Assembly (NCBI RefSeq): GCF_020177375.1
Contig: NZ_JAIWHV010000011.1
Location: forward strand, 34,977 to 98,976
Source: Saliphagus infecundisoli
Lineage (GTDB): Archaea; Halobacteriota; Halobacteria; Halobacteriales; Natrialbaceae
Direction: 5' to 3'
DNA length: 64,000 bases
Numbering within the stretch: the stretch's first letter is position 1; every line of letters begins with the position of its first letter. The position numbers and the translations under genes were made by a program. Of the stretch, positions 39,203-47,980 are shown one piece after another. The notes beneath the pieces were generated by a model that was given only the letters and a program-made list of their open reading frames with translations, searched no databases and had not been told where the DNA came from.

Positions 39203-40155
39203 CGGCGGGAGTCGGGATCGACGTCGGCGTCGGTCCCCACGTCGGTTCCGGTATCGGTTCCTCGTCCCGTGTCAGTGCTGGCATCGGTTCCGGCGCCGAC
39301 GCCCGCGGTGGTACCGTCGTCGATCGGTTCGGGGTGCTCGTCATGCCACTCTCGGCAGCGTTCCTCGACGACGCTCTCGGCGTGGCGATCGCTCGCGGCG
39401 TCGAACTCGATCGTAAAGCTCGTCCGCCCGGTCTGGATCGGCTCGGCGTCCCCGCCCCGTCGGTCCTCCTCGGGTGTCCGGGCCCGCAGGACCCGTTCTT
39501 CGACCTCGACAGCGGCCTCCTCCGGCGGGTCCCGGACGTCGAAGCTCACGACGAAGTCCCGCTCGACGTCGAACACCTGGTCGTCCCGGTCGCCCTCGGC
39601 GTCGCCTGCCGCCTTGCGGTAAGTGTAGGCCCCCGAGAACTCGAGGTCGTGGTCGGCCTCGGCGCTGACGTTGCTTTGGGTAAAGGTCGCGGTCTCGGGA
39701 TCGACGACGGTCTCGCCCGCCCCCGTCGAGATCTCGCGGGCGCCCCCCTCGCGGTCGTCGTCCTGGAGGCGTTCCTCGGCGAACTCCGAAAGCGAGTCCA
39801 GACCCAGGCTGTCGCCGAGGTCCTCGATGACCCCGCCGAGGCCCCCCGAGTCGTCGACGTCGCGTTCGGTGTCCTCGCGGGGGATGAGACGGCGCTCTTC
39901 CTCGTCGACGTCGGCCTCGAAGACGGTTTCGCGTTCCTCGTCGTAGACCAACACGCCCGTCCCGCCGGCACCCGTACCGCCAGCGGCGCCGAAGGTGCCG
40001 AGGTAGTGGCCGGAGCCGGTCGTCGTCTCGCCCTGGTCGGCGATCGGCCAGCTGTCGTAGGCGAAGTCCTCCTCGGATCGAACGGAGTCGCCGGGAGCGG
40101 GATCGCTCCTCGAGGCGTTCCGGTCCGTGTTCGGGTCGGGGTCGTCCTGTGACAT
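39196..40155 (-). CDS. Acidic protein of unknown function with Thr/Asp-rich tail
   Basis: A 319-residue protein that I do not recognise. It is extremely acidic, with no signal peptide or membrane segment. Residues 40-90 contain a Gly-rich strand region (HYLGTFGAAGGTGAGGTGVLVYDEE). Residues about 95-125 are a low-complexity hinge. The middle region (about 150-265) seems beta-rich and includes FVVSFDVRDPPEEAAVEVEERVL and TSFTIEFDAASD. The last 45 residues are a simple Gly/Thr/Asp repeat. It is convergent with ggt (seven-base overlap) and 29 bases upstream of the nadC stop on the same strand, without a functional link that can be seen. Confidence 0.65.
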   Translation of the reverse strand: MSQDDPDPNTDRNASRSDPAPGDSVRSEEDFAYDSWPIADQGETTTGSGHYLGTFGAAGGTGAGGTGVLVYDEERETVFEADVDEEERRLIPREDTERDVDDSGGLGGVIEDLGDSLGLDSLSEFAEERLQDDDREGGAREISTGAGETVVDPETATFTQSNVSAEADHDLEFSGAYTYRKAAGDAEGDRDDQVFDVERDFVVSFDVRDPPEEAAVEVEERVLRARTPEEDRRGGDAEPIQTGRTSFTIEFDAASDRHAESVVEERCREWHDEHPEPIDDGTTAGVGAGTDASTDTGRGTDTGTDVGTDADVDPDSRRQ

Positions 40156-40184
40156 GGTACCCCGGATCTACAGCGAACGGGATA

Positions 40185-41030
40185 TTAACGGTTGTGCGGA
40201 CAGTCGCCTGCATGCCCGTCCTCGCCGGTCGAAAACGAGAGGTCGGTCGACGGCGCCGAGTGGGTGAGACTCCCCATCGAGATCACGTCGACCCCGGTTG
40301 CGGCGTACGCCGGCACGTCCTCGACGGTGATTCCCCCGCTGGCCTCCGCGAGGACCGCGGAGTCGGCCAGCCGGGAGACCGCCTCCGTGACCTCCGCGGG
40401 CGCCATGTTGTCGAGCAAGACGATATCGGCGCCGGCCGCCGCCGCACGCGGCGCGTCGGCGGCCGTCTCGACTTCGACCTCGACGTTCGTCACGAACGAG
40501 ACCCGCTCGCGGAAGCGGTCGATGGCGCCCTCGAGACCCATCTCGGCGACGTGGTTGTCCTTTACCATCACCATGTGCGAGAGATCGAGCCGGTGGGTGT
40601 CGCCCCCGCCGGCGACGACTGCTCGCTTCTCGAGTCCCCGAAGACCGGGCGTCGTTTTCCGGGTCGCGGCGATCCGCACCTCCCAGCTCTCCTCGCGGGC
40701 GGCTTCGACGGCCCGCGCGGTCCGCGTCGCAACCCCCGAGGCGTGGCCCGCGAGGTTTACCGCGACCCGCTCGCCTCGAAGCATCTCGCGGGCCGGTCCG
40801 GAGACCGAGAGGAGCGGGTCGCCCGCCTCAATCCGGTCTCCGGGGCCGACGGCCCGCTCGACCTCACAGTCGAGGTAGTCGAAGACTGCAGTCGCCGCCT
40901 CAAGGCCCGCCACCGTGGCCGGCTCCGTGGCGTACAGCGTTCCGACCGTCTCGCCGGGGATCTGGTTCGTGACGTCGTGGTGGCCGACGTCCTCGGTCAA
41001 CCACCTCTCGATGTCCGAGTCGGTGATCAC
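40185..41030 (-). CDS. nadC: Nicotinate-nucleotide pyrophosphorylase (quinolinate phosphoribosyltransferase)
   Basis: Converts quinolinate and PRPP to nicotinate mononucleotide, the last step unique to de novo NAD synthesis. Landmarks are EDVGHHDVTNQIP at the N-terminus, VNLAGHASGVATRTARAV, the ATRKTTPGLRGLEKRAVVAGGGDTHRLDLS region that binds quinolinate and PRPP, MVKDNHV, NVEVEVET, and ASGGITVEDVPAYAATGVDVISMGSLTHS at the C-terminus. Length is 281 residues. Its start overlaps the nadB stop by four bases (41027-41030), so it is the third gene of a nadA-nadB-nadC operon. Confidence 0.95.
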   Translation of the reverse strand: MITDSDIERWLTEDVGHHDVTNQIPGETVGTLYATEPATVAGLEAATAVFDYLDCEVERAVGPGDRIEAGDPLLSVSGPAREMLRGERVAVNLAGHASGVATRTARAVEAAREESWEVRIAATRKTTPGLRGLEKRAVVAGGGDTHRLDLSHMVMVKDNHVAEMGLEGAIDRFRERVSFVTNVEVEVETAADAPRAAAAGADIVLLDNMAPAEVTEAVSRLADSAVLAEASGGITVEDVPAYAATGVDVISMGSLTHSAPSTDLSFSTGEDGHAGDCPHNR

Positions 41031-42559
41031 GGCCGGTTCCCGGCCTCCTGGCCCGGGCTCTCGACCCCCCGTTCGTCCCCAGCGAGGTAGTGACAGCCCC
41101 GCGACTCGGGGTTCTCGCCGGCCGCCCGCGCGACCAGCAGCGCCGTGACGCAGGCGTGGCGGAGCTCGTAGAGCTCGCGGGCGGTCCGCGTACGGACGTA
41201 GGCGTCCACCTCGCCTTTCAGCCTGCGCAGGACGGCGGCCGCCCGGTGGATCTCCGCTGGCTCGCGCACAAGCCCGAGGTGGTCGTCCATCGTCCGGCGC
41301 AGCCGGCGGGCTTTCTCCTCGGCGAAGCGCTCGGGAAGGTCGGGATCCCGGTCCAAGAGCTCCGGCGCCTCGAGGGCGGGGTCGCTTCGCTTCGAGCCCG
41401 ATCCCGCCTCGCTCGCCGCGTCCTCACCAGCCCGCAGCCCCCACACGAGGCCCTCGAGCAGGCTCGTGCTCGCGAGCCGGTTGGCGCCGTGGACGCCCGT
41501 CCGGGAACACTCGCCGACGGCGTAGAGGCCGTCGAGGCTCGCCCGTCCGTGGTCGTCGACCGCGATTCCGCCACACAGGAAGTGCTCGCAGGGCGCGACC
41601 GGGATCTCCTCGCCCGCGACCCCCCGTTCGCGACACATCGTCTCGAGGTCCGGGAACTCCTCGGCGAACTCCACGGGCAAAACGTCGAGGACGACCTCCC
41701 CCGTTTCCTCGCGCTCGCGGGCGACCGCGCGGGCGACGACGTCCCGGGGGGCGAGTTCGGCGTCCGCGTGGTAGGCAGGCATGAATCGATCGCCGTCGGC
41801 GTTTCGCAACAGTGCGCCCTCGCCGCGCAACGCCTCCGAGAGCAGGAACGTGTTTTCGCCATCATAGGCCGTCGGGTGAAACTGGACGTACTCCATGTCC
41901 GCGACGTCCGCTCCGGCGAGTGCGGCCATGGCGATTCCGTCCCCTGTCGCGCCCGCGGGGTTGGTCGACCGGGGGTAGAGTGAGCCGATCCCGCCGGTCG
42001 CGAGCACCGTCGCCCCCGCGTAGATCGAATGACCCGTCGGCGCCTCGTCGGTGAGGACACCCTGTACCTGGCCCTCGTGGGTCACGAGCTCGAGGACCGC
42101 GGTGTCCTGGCGGATCTCCACTCCCTCCATCCCGTCGAGATGGTTCAGAAACGGCCGGAGGATGTGGGTTCCCGTCGAGGCGTCGACGTGGAGGATGCGT
42201 TCCTCAGAGTGGGCGGCCTCGCGGGCGTAGTCGAACCCGGTTCCAGTGGAATCGAACTCGATTCCCAGGATCTCGACGAGGACCTCGTGGACCGCATCGT
42301 CGGCGTTCTCGACGAGCGTGTTGACCGCCGCCGGGTCGGCGGTCCCATCGCTCGCGACCAGAATATCTTGCTTGAGCGAGTCCGGATCGCCACGGGTCGT
42401 CGAGATCCCGCCCTGGGCCCAGTCGGTGCTCGCGCCTTCCGGCCGTTCGGCTTTCGTGACCACCAGAACCTCCCTCCCCTCGCGGGCGGCCGCGAGCGCG
42501 GCCGCACAGCCCGCGATCCCGCTGCCGACGACGACCACGTCCCGAAGTTCGTCGCCCAT
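41027..42559 (-). CDS. nadB: L-aspartate oxidase
   Basis: FAD enzyme that oxidises L-aspartate to iminoaspartate, feeding quinolinate synthase. The dinucleotide fold is VVVGSGIAGCAAALAAAREG at residues 8-28, followed by DWAQGGIS and the substrate region YPRSTNPAGATGDGIAMAALAGAD. FHPTAYD, HFLCGGIAVDDHGRASLDGLYAVGECSRTGVHGANRLASTSLLEGLVWG and a C-terminal helical domain complete the succinate-dehydrogenase/NadB flavoprotein pattern. Length is 510 residues. It starts one base after the nadA stop and overlaps nadC by four. Confidence 0.95.
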   Translation of the reverse strand: MGDELRDVVVVGSGIAGCAAALAAAREGREVLVVTKAERPEGASTDWAQGGISTTRGDPDSLKQDILVASDGTADPAAVNTLVENADDAVHEVLVEILGIEFDSTGTGFDYAREAAHSEERILHVDASTGTHILRPFLNHLDGMEGVEIRQDTAVLELVTHEGQVQGVLTDEAPTGHSIYAGATVLATGGIGSLYPRSTNPAGATGDGIAMAALAGADVADMEYVQFHPTAYDGENTFLLSEALRGEGALLRNADGDRFMPAYHADAELAPRDVVARAVAREREETGEVVLDVLPVEFAEEFPDLETMCRERGVAGEEIPVAPCEHFLCGGIAVDDHGRASLDGLYAVGECSRTGVHGANRLASTSLLEGLVWGLRAGEDAASEAGSGSKRSDPALEAPELLDRDPDLPERFAEEKARRLRRTMDDHLGLVREPAEIHRAAAVLRRLKGEVDAYVRTRTARELYELRHACVTALLVARAAGENPESRGCHYLAGDERGVESPGQEAGNRP

Positions 42560-42560
42560 C

Positions 42561-43694
42561 TCAGACCTCCAGCATCCGTTCGAGGGCGACTCCCGCGAGC
42601 TCCTTTTCCTCGGGGGCGACCTCGATGACGTTTCGCTCGCGGCCCGCTACGAGTTCCTCTAAGACCCAGGTGAGGTAGTTGGGGTCGATCTGGCGCATCG
42701 CGTTGCAGTCCATGCAGGCGTCGCCACAGAGGGGGACGACGTTCACCTCGGGATACCACCGCCGCAAGTGATTAGTCAGGTGGATCTCGGTTCCGATCGC
42801 CCACGTCTCGCCCGGCTCGGCCTCCTCGATCGTCTCGCGGATCTCGGCGGTCGAACCCGCCCGGTCGGCCGCCTCGACGACCTCGCGGCGGCACTCGGGG
42901 TGGACGATGACGCTGGCCCCTTCGTACTCCTCGCGGACCTGCTCTATGTGGCTCTCGCGGAACCGTTCGTGGACCTGGCAGTAGCCCTCCCAGAGGACGA
43001 TATCCCTCTTTGCGACCTCCGCGGCGTCTTTCCCCTCGGGGTCCCAGGGGTCCCACTCGGCGATCGACGCCTCCATCCCCAGCCGATGGGCGGTGTTCTC
43101 CCCGAGGTGCTTGTCCGGGAGAAAGAGGATCTTGTCGCCCCGATCCAGGGCCCACTCGAAGGCGCGGTGGGCGTTCGAGGAGGTACAGACGAGCCCGCCC
43201 TGGGCCGCACAGAACGCCTTCAGGTCCGCGTACGAGTTCATGTACGTTATCGGGATGATTTCGGCGTCGGGTGCGGCCCCGGTGATCTCGGCCCAGGCGG
43301 CATCGACCTGGAGGGCCTCGGCCATCCCCGCCATCGGGCAGGAGGCCTCCATCGAGGGCAGGATCACCGTTTGTTCGTCGTCGGTGATGATGTCGGCGCT
43401 CTCGGCCATGAACGTCACCCCGCCGAAGATCACGTAGTCGGCGTCCGCCTCGGCGGCCCGCTTGGAGAGTCCGTACGAGTCCCCCACGAAGTCGGCGTGT
43501 TCGACGATCTCCCGGCGCTGGTAGTTGTGGCCCAACACGACGACGCTGTCGCCGAGTTCCGAGAGGGCGGCCTCGATCCGGGGCCCGCGTTGGGCCCCGT
43601 CCAGTCCCCGGTACCGGGGCGGCAACTGCTCTAAGTTATCGTACTTGAACAGGCTCAGGTCGGTCTCGATCTCGGCGGTTTCCATCTCGACCAT
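42561..43694 (-). CDS. nadA: Quinolinate synthase A
   Basis: A [4Fe-4S] enzyme that condenses iminoaspartate with dihydroxyacetone phosphate to quinolinate. Three pseudo-repeat domains are visible, and cluster cysteines are in GGLVCTSSNAHRA, VHPECRREV and the C-terminal CGDACMDCNAM. VLGHNYQRREIVEHADFVGDSYGLSKRAA and FGGVTFMAESADI are family signatures. Length is 377 residues with the ATG at 43694; a GTG at 43715 would add seven. A TATA-like region with a perfect palindrome (43731-43743) lies about 40 nt upstream. It leads the nadABC operon and is divergent from a sugar dehydrogenase gene. Confidence 0.95.
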   Translation of the reverse strand: MVEMETAEIETDLSLFKYDNLEQLPPRYRGLDGAQRGPRIEAALSELGDSVVVLGHNYQRREIVEHADFVGDSYGLSKRAAEADADYVIFGGVTFMAESADIITDDEQTVILPSMEASCPMAGMAEALQVDAAWAEITGAAPDAEIIPITYMNSYADLKAFCAAQGGLVCTSSNAHRAFEWALDRGDKILFLPDKHLGENTAHRLGMEASIAEWDPWDPEGKDAAEVAKRDIVLWEGYCQVHERFRESHIEQVREEYEGASVIVHPECRREVVEAADRAGSTAEIRETIEEAEPGETWAIGTEIHLTNHLRRWYPEVNVVPLCGDACMDCNAMRQIDPNYLTWVLEELVAGRERNVIEVAPEEKELAGVALERMLEV

Positions 43695-43730
43695 GTTACG
43701 ATCAGTGACCACCACTCACACGCCCTGGTT

Positions 43731-43743
43731 GAAAACTATTTTC
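43731..43743. promoter_or_regulatory. Palindrome in the nadA promoter
   Basis: GAAAACTATTTTC is a perfect 13-bp dyad, itself flanked by TTGAA and TTCAA arms. It coincides with the AT-rich stretch that must serve as the nadA TATA region (37-49 nt upstream of the ATG). A bound protein would block transcription, so it is a candidate NAD-responsive operator. Confidence 0.4.
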
Positions 43744-43891
43744 CTTCAAAGCCCAGTATCGGTAGCTATTCGATTTTGTGGTCGTGTTTTGGTTGTCCGA
43801 TATTCCGACAGAGTCGAACTGAAGACATGATATTCCCGAACCCCGCGTATGCGACGGTCGGATTCTTGTGACTGCCCTCCGTACGACGGGT

Positions 43892-44959
43892 ATGGCCCTG
43901 GAAGAGTACTTCAGCGACTTCACCGACCGGGACTGGGAGCGCGAATCGCCCGAGGGTCGGGTCCGGATGGCGGTCGTCGGGATCGGCGGCTTCGCCCGCG
44001 AGCGGGCCCTCCCCGGGATCCAGGATGGGACGTACTGCGAGACGACGGTCCTCGTGACCGGCTCGCCGGGCTCTACCGCCGAGGTCGCCGGGGAGTACGG
44101 AATCGACCACGTCGTCGGCTACGATGCCTTCCTCGCAGGCGAGAAACGCGAGGCATACGACGCGGTCTACGTCGCCGCGCCCAACGCCCTCCACGGCGAG
44201 TACGCGGTCGCCGCCGCCGAGGCCGGGAAACACGTCATCTGCGAGAAGCCCCTTGAGACCTCCGTCGCCGAGGCCCGCGAGGTCGTCTCCGCCTGCGACG
44301 ACGCGGGGGTTACCCTGATGACCGCCTACCGGCTCCAGTGCGAGCCGACGGTCAGGCGCACCCGTGATCTCCTCGCGGACGGCGTCGTCGGCGACGTCGT
44401 CCAGGTCCATGGCGGTTTCTCGAACCCCCTGCTGGATCATGCCTCGCCCGACACCTGGCGGCTCGATCCCGACCTCGCTGGCGGGGGCGCACTCGTCGAC
44501 CTCGGGGTCTACCCGCTGAACACCGTCCGGTATCTGCTGGACTGCGATCCCGACTCCGTCTACGCCTCGACGATCTCGACCGACCCCGCCTTCGAGGCCG
44601 TCGACGAACACGTCGCCTTCCAGCTCGAGTTCCCGACCGGCACGACGGCCTCCTGTACGGCGAGTTTCAACGCCCACGCCAGCAGCCAGCTCGAGCTCGT
44701 CGGCACCGATGGGAGGGTCCGGATCGCCTCGGCGTTCGGCGGAGTAGTTCCCCACGAGATGATAGTCGAAAGCGGTGAGATGCGGATGGAACACGCGGGC
44801 GAACCCGTAGATGAAGTCCGCGAGGAGTTCGACTACTTCGGCTACTGCGTGTTGACGGGAACCGACCCCGAACCCGACGGCCGCGACGGGCTTGCAGACC
44901 TCCGGGCGATCAAGGCGGCCTACGACGCCGCCGAGCGGGGCGAACGGGTTTCGCTGTAA
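43892..44959 (+). CDS. Gfo/Idh/MocA oxidoreductase, D-xylose 1-dehydrogenase-like
   Basis: A 355-residue NAD(P)-dependent sugar dehydrogenase. The Rossmann domain has VRMAVVGIGGFARERALPGI, then YDAVYVAAPNALHGEY and the family motif VICEKPLETS with the catalytic Lys. The C-terminal substrate domain carries PDTWRLDPDLAGGGALVDLGVYPLNTVRYLL. The N-terminal extension (EEYFSDFTDRDWERE) and the C-terminal FDYFGYCVLTG...DGRDGLADLRAIKAAYDAAE resemble the haloarchaeal Gfo6/xylose-dehydrogenase group; that assignment is from family memory. It is divergent from nadA and followed after 55 bases by a second family member, suggesting a sugar-oxidation pair. Confidence 0.85.
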   Translation: MALEEYFSDFTDRDWERESPEGRVRMAVVGIGGFARERALPGIQDGTYCETTVLVTGSPGSTAEVAGEYGIDHVVGYDAFLAGEKREAYDAVYVAAPNALHGEYAVAAAEAGKHVICEKPLETSVAEAREVVSACDDAGVTLMTAYRLQCEPTVRRTRDLLADGVVGDVVQVHGGFSNPLLDHASPDTWRLDPDLAGGGALVDLGVYPLNTVRYLLDCDPDSVYASTISTDPAFEAVDEHVAFQLEFPTGTTASCTASFNAHASSQLELVGTDGRVRIASAFGGVVPHEMIVESGEMRMEHAGEPVDEVREEFDYFGYCVLTGTDPEPDGRDGLADLRAIKAAYDAAERGERVSL

Positions 44960-45014
44960 CCCCTGCCGCCGGGAACGACACCGCTTTCTCGCGGGAGCCG
45001 AAACCGCCGGCCGC

Positions 45015-46109
45015 ATGAGCCAGCATACGGTCGCGATCGTCGGAACCGGGCCGGACCCCGCGAATCCAACCGTCTCGGGATTCGCCATGGGTTATCGCCA
45101 CGCCGAGGCCTACCGCAACCACGAGGACTGCCGGGTCGCCGCCTGTGCCGACGTCGTCCCCGAGAACGCCGAGGCGTTCGCCGACGAGTTCGGGATCAGC
45201 GAGGGGAACGTCTTCGAGGACTACGAGGCGATGCTCGCGGCCGTCGAGCCGGAGATCGTCTCGGTCTGCGTCCCGCCGGCGATCCACGCCGACATCGTCG
45301 TCGGCTGTGCGGAGAGCGGCGCCGTCCGGGCGATCCACTGCGAGAAGCCGATGGCCGACACCTTGGAGAACGCACGCCGGATGGTCGAGGTCTGCGACCG
45401 CGAGGGCGTCGGGCTCACCTTCAACCGCCAGCGCCGGTTCGGACGGCCGTTCACCGAGGCCAAACGGCTGCTCGACGACGGCGCGATCGGGGACCTGGAG
45501 CGCGTCGAGATCGGCTGGGGCGACTTCTACGACACCGGCGCCCACACGATCGATCTCGCGGGGATGTTCAACGACGACCGGCCCGCCGAGTGGGTTATCG
45601 CCCAACTCGACTATCGCACCGAGGACGTCCGCTTTGGCGCCCACCAGGAGAACCAGATCTGGGCCCAGTGGCGCTACGAGAACGGCGTCTACGGCGTCAT
45701 GTCCACCGGCGAGGGATCGGACTTCGTGGACGCCGCCCTCGCCCTTCGGGGCACCGGCGGAACGATCCGGATCGACGCCCCGGACGGGCCGATGCTCGAG
45801 GTTGAACGCGACGGCGAACGCGAGTCCGTAAACGTCGGCGGCGAGACGATGCACGCCGCACCGACCGAGGAAGAACGGTTCGGCTCGGTGTTCCAGGACC
45901 GCTCGATCGCCGCGGTCGTCCGCTCTCTGGAGACCGGCGACCCCTCCGAACTCCGCGGCGAGATCGGGCTCCAGACCGCCGAGGTGATCTTCGGGGGCTA
46001 CGAATCCGTCCGCCGGCGCGCCCGGATCGACCTCCCCGTCGAGGTCGAGGACAACCCTCTCGAGGCGCTCGTCGAATCCGGGGAACTCTCGCCGCGGACC
46101 CAGGACTGA
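45015..46109 (+). CDS. Gfo/Idh/MocA family oxidoreductase
   Basis: A 364-residue dinucleotide-binding dehydrogenase. The N-terminal VAIVGTGPDPANPTVSGFAMGYRHAEAYRN carries the Gly-rich loop with an unusual insertion. SVCVPPAIHADIVVG and IHCEKPMADT hold the catalytic Lys. TFNRQRRFGRPFTEAKRLLDDGAIGDL and GDFYDTGAHTIDLAGMFNDDRPAEWVI follow in the substrate domain. The substrate is unknown; myo-inositol, sugars and sugar acids are usual in this family. It is 55 bases downstream of the xylose-dehydrogenase-like gene on the same strand and ends the block, with an AT-rich gap after it. Confidence 0.85.
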   Translation: MSQHTVAIVGTGPDPANPTVSGFAMGYRHAEAYRNHEDCRVAACADVVPENAEAFADEFGISEGNVFEDYEAMLAAVEPEIVSVCVPPAIHADIVVGCAESGAVRAIHCEKPMADTLENARRMVEVCDREGVGLTFNRQRRFGRPFTEAKRLLDDGAIGDLERVEIGWGDFYDTGAHTIDLAGMFNDDRPAEWVIAQLDYRTEDVRFGAHQENQIWAQWRYENGVYGVMSTGEGSDFVDAALALRGTGGTIRIDAPDGPMLEVERDGERESVNVGGETMHAAPTEEERFGSVFQDRSIAAVVRSLETGDPSELRGEIGLQTAEVIFGGYESVRRRARIDLPVEVEDNPLEALVESGELSPRTQD

Positions 46110-46882
46110 GACCTCTCCGTAGAATTATATAATTCCAATAACATAATATCTCCATTATTCTACGAAGTTTACTATTATCGGTATTTATATATTGAGCGGT
46201 CAGCTGAGTTCCCCCTTATTATCGCCGTTGCTGGGTTCTATCACCGAATATCGCCCCTTTAGGACTCTCGCTGATCCCCACACTTTCTCTATGCTTTCGC
46301 GTTTAGGAATATTTTCTATACATAGAGATTATATTATATTTTCAATAGCTCCGGACGGACCGTTTCGAGCCGGCCCGGGTGGTTCGGATTACATCCCTAC
46401 GGTCGTAACTCCACTGTCGACGTTCCACGATCCGAACGCCCGAATCGACGGTTGTAATCTATTTATTACCTGTATATCTTTCTACTTTTTCGATCGAGAA
46501 CAGGGAGAGGGAGACGTCCCGCTATCGTTGATTATCTGTTTTCACCTATCGAGACATAACCTGTAGAAGAGGTTCGGTCGAGCGGAGACTAGGGGACGGA
46601 ACCGAGGGAGGGAAACGGCCGTCGGCTACCGCCCGGCTCACGTCGCCGACGCAGGCCCCGGCGAGCTAGCGGGGCTTCTGTGCTACCGAAAGCCCGGCGC
46701 CGAGCGCCGAAACGCCGCTACTCCCGTCGCTGGCCACTGGTCGGGCCCGTACTGTCATCGGTCGATAATTAGGCGGCTGCTACTCGAGTACGAGGACGCC
46801 CACGGAACTGGTCGGCAACCGACATGGAGAACGTTCCGCGTGAGGCGGAGAAACGGGTGAGCCCGAAAACGGCGATCCGCGA
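46110..46882. other. AT-rich convergent intergenic region
   Basis: Some 770 bases between the ends of two convergent units. The first 450 are far lower in GC than the flanks and contain GAATTATATAATTC (a 14-bp palindrome near 46133) and TTTATATATTG near 46184. The only sizeable frame (46192-46566) would start at TTG and encodes a hydrophobic, non-acidic peptide unlike haloarchaeal proteins. The remaining 300 bases look like ordinary GC-rich spacer. No RNA gene was recognised. Confidence 0.5.
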
Positions 46883-47980
46883 TCAGTCCGCCGACGACTG
46901 TTCGCCCTCGTTCCCGGGGCCCTCGCCGGCCAGTTCCGGGCTCGACCAGTACTCGTGGTCGTCGAGTTCGCGGAAACAGGCGACCTCGTGGTCGGCGTCC
47001 ACCTGGTAGGACTCGGGCGTCTCGCCCCGACAAGCCTCCCGGGCCTCCGGACACCGGGTGTGGAACCGACAGCCTGCGGGCGGGTTCTTCGGATCGGGGA
47101 TGTCGATCGCGCGCACCGGCGGCTCGCCGCTGGCCTCCTCTTTCAAGTTCGGCGTCGCCCACCGGAGCACCTTCGTGTAGGGGTGTTTCGGATTGTTGAT
47201 GATCTCCTCGGCGGGGCCGATCTCGACCAGCCGGCCGAGGTACATCACCCCGATCCGACCGCCGCCGTGGGCGGCGAAGTATCTCGCGTTCGAGAGGTCG
47301 TGGCTGACGGCGACGAAGGAGGTGTCGAACTGGTCCTGGAGTTCGAGCATCAGGTCCATCATCTCGACGCGCAGGGAGACGTCCAGCGCCGAGATGGCCT
47401 CGTCGGCGAGGATGACGTCGGGGTCCATGAGCAGCGCGCGCACGAGCGCGACGCGCTGTTTCTCGCCGCCCGACAGCTGGTGTGGGTATCGGCTCGCGTA
47501 GTCCTCGGCGGGCGTCATCCCGACCCGTTCGAGCATCTGGAGCACCTGTGCACGACGGTCGCCGGCGCTCATGTCTTTCTGCCAGCGCCGCAGGGGCGCC
47601 TCAAGGGTCTTCATCACCCGGCGGTTGGGGTTGAGCGAGCTTCCGGGGTCCTGGTGGATGATCTGGAGCGCCCGGCGGATGTCGCCGTAGGGAACCTCCA
47701 CGTCGCCCTTCTTGTCCTTGGCCTGCCAGATGTCCTGGCCCCGATAGGAGACGCTGCCGCCGGTCGGGCGCTGGAGCCCGATCGCGGTCTTGCCCAGCGT
47801 GGTCTTCCCACAGCCCGACTCGCCGACGAGACAGACCACGTCGTTTTCCTCGATGTCGAGGCTGACGCCGTCGACCGCGTGGACGGTCTCGGGCTCGCTG
47901 AAGAAGTCGAAGGTTCCCCCCGACTCCTTGAAGTGGACCTCGACGTCCTTCAGGGAGATCAGCGGCTCCGTGCTACTCAT
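46883..47980 (-). CDS. Oligopeptide-type ABC transporter ATP-binding protein (DppF/OppF)
   Basis: One of two ATPases powering an import complex. It has Walker A GESGCGKTTLGK, Q-loop HQDPGSSLNP, signature LSGGEKQRVALVRALL, Walker B VILADEAISALD (Ala where Pro is usual) and the H-loop His in VSHDLSNARYF. A C-terminal oligopeptide-transporter domain with a Cys cluster (CRFHTRCPEAREAC) ends in an acidic tail. Length is 365 residues. Its start overlaps the end of the DppD-like gene by eight bases. It is last in the order A-B-C-D-F on the minus strand. Confidence 0.93.
   Translation of the reverse strand: MSSTEPLISLKDVEVHFKESGGTFDFFSEPETVHAVDGVSLDIEENDVVCLVGESGCGKTTLGKTAIGLQRPTGGSVSYRGQDIWQAKDKKGDVEVPYGDIRRALQIIHQDPGSSLNPNRRVMKTLEAPLRRWQKDMSAGDRRAQVLQMLERVGMTPAEDYASRYPHQLSGGEKQRVALVRALLMDPDVILADEAISALDVSLRVEMMDLMLELQDQFDTSFVAVSHDLSNARYFAAHGGGRIGVMYLGRLVEIGPAEEIINNPKHPYTKVLRWATPNLKEEASGEPPVRAIDIPDPKNPPAGCRFHTRCPEAREACRGETPESYQVDADHEVACFRELDDHEYWSSPELAGEGPGNEGEQSSAD

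Noticed and set aside
46192..46566. Possible 124-residue protein in the AT-rich gap
   Set aside because: It starts at TTG, is not acidic, uses codons unlike the neighbouring genes and has no recognisable domain.
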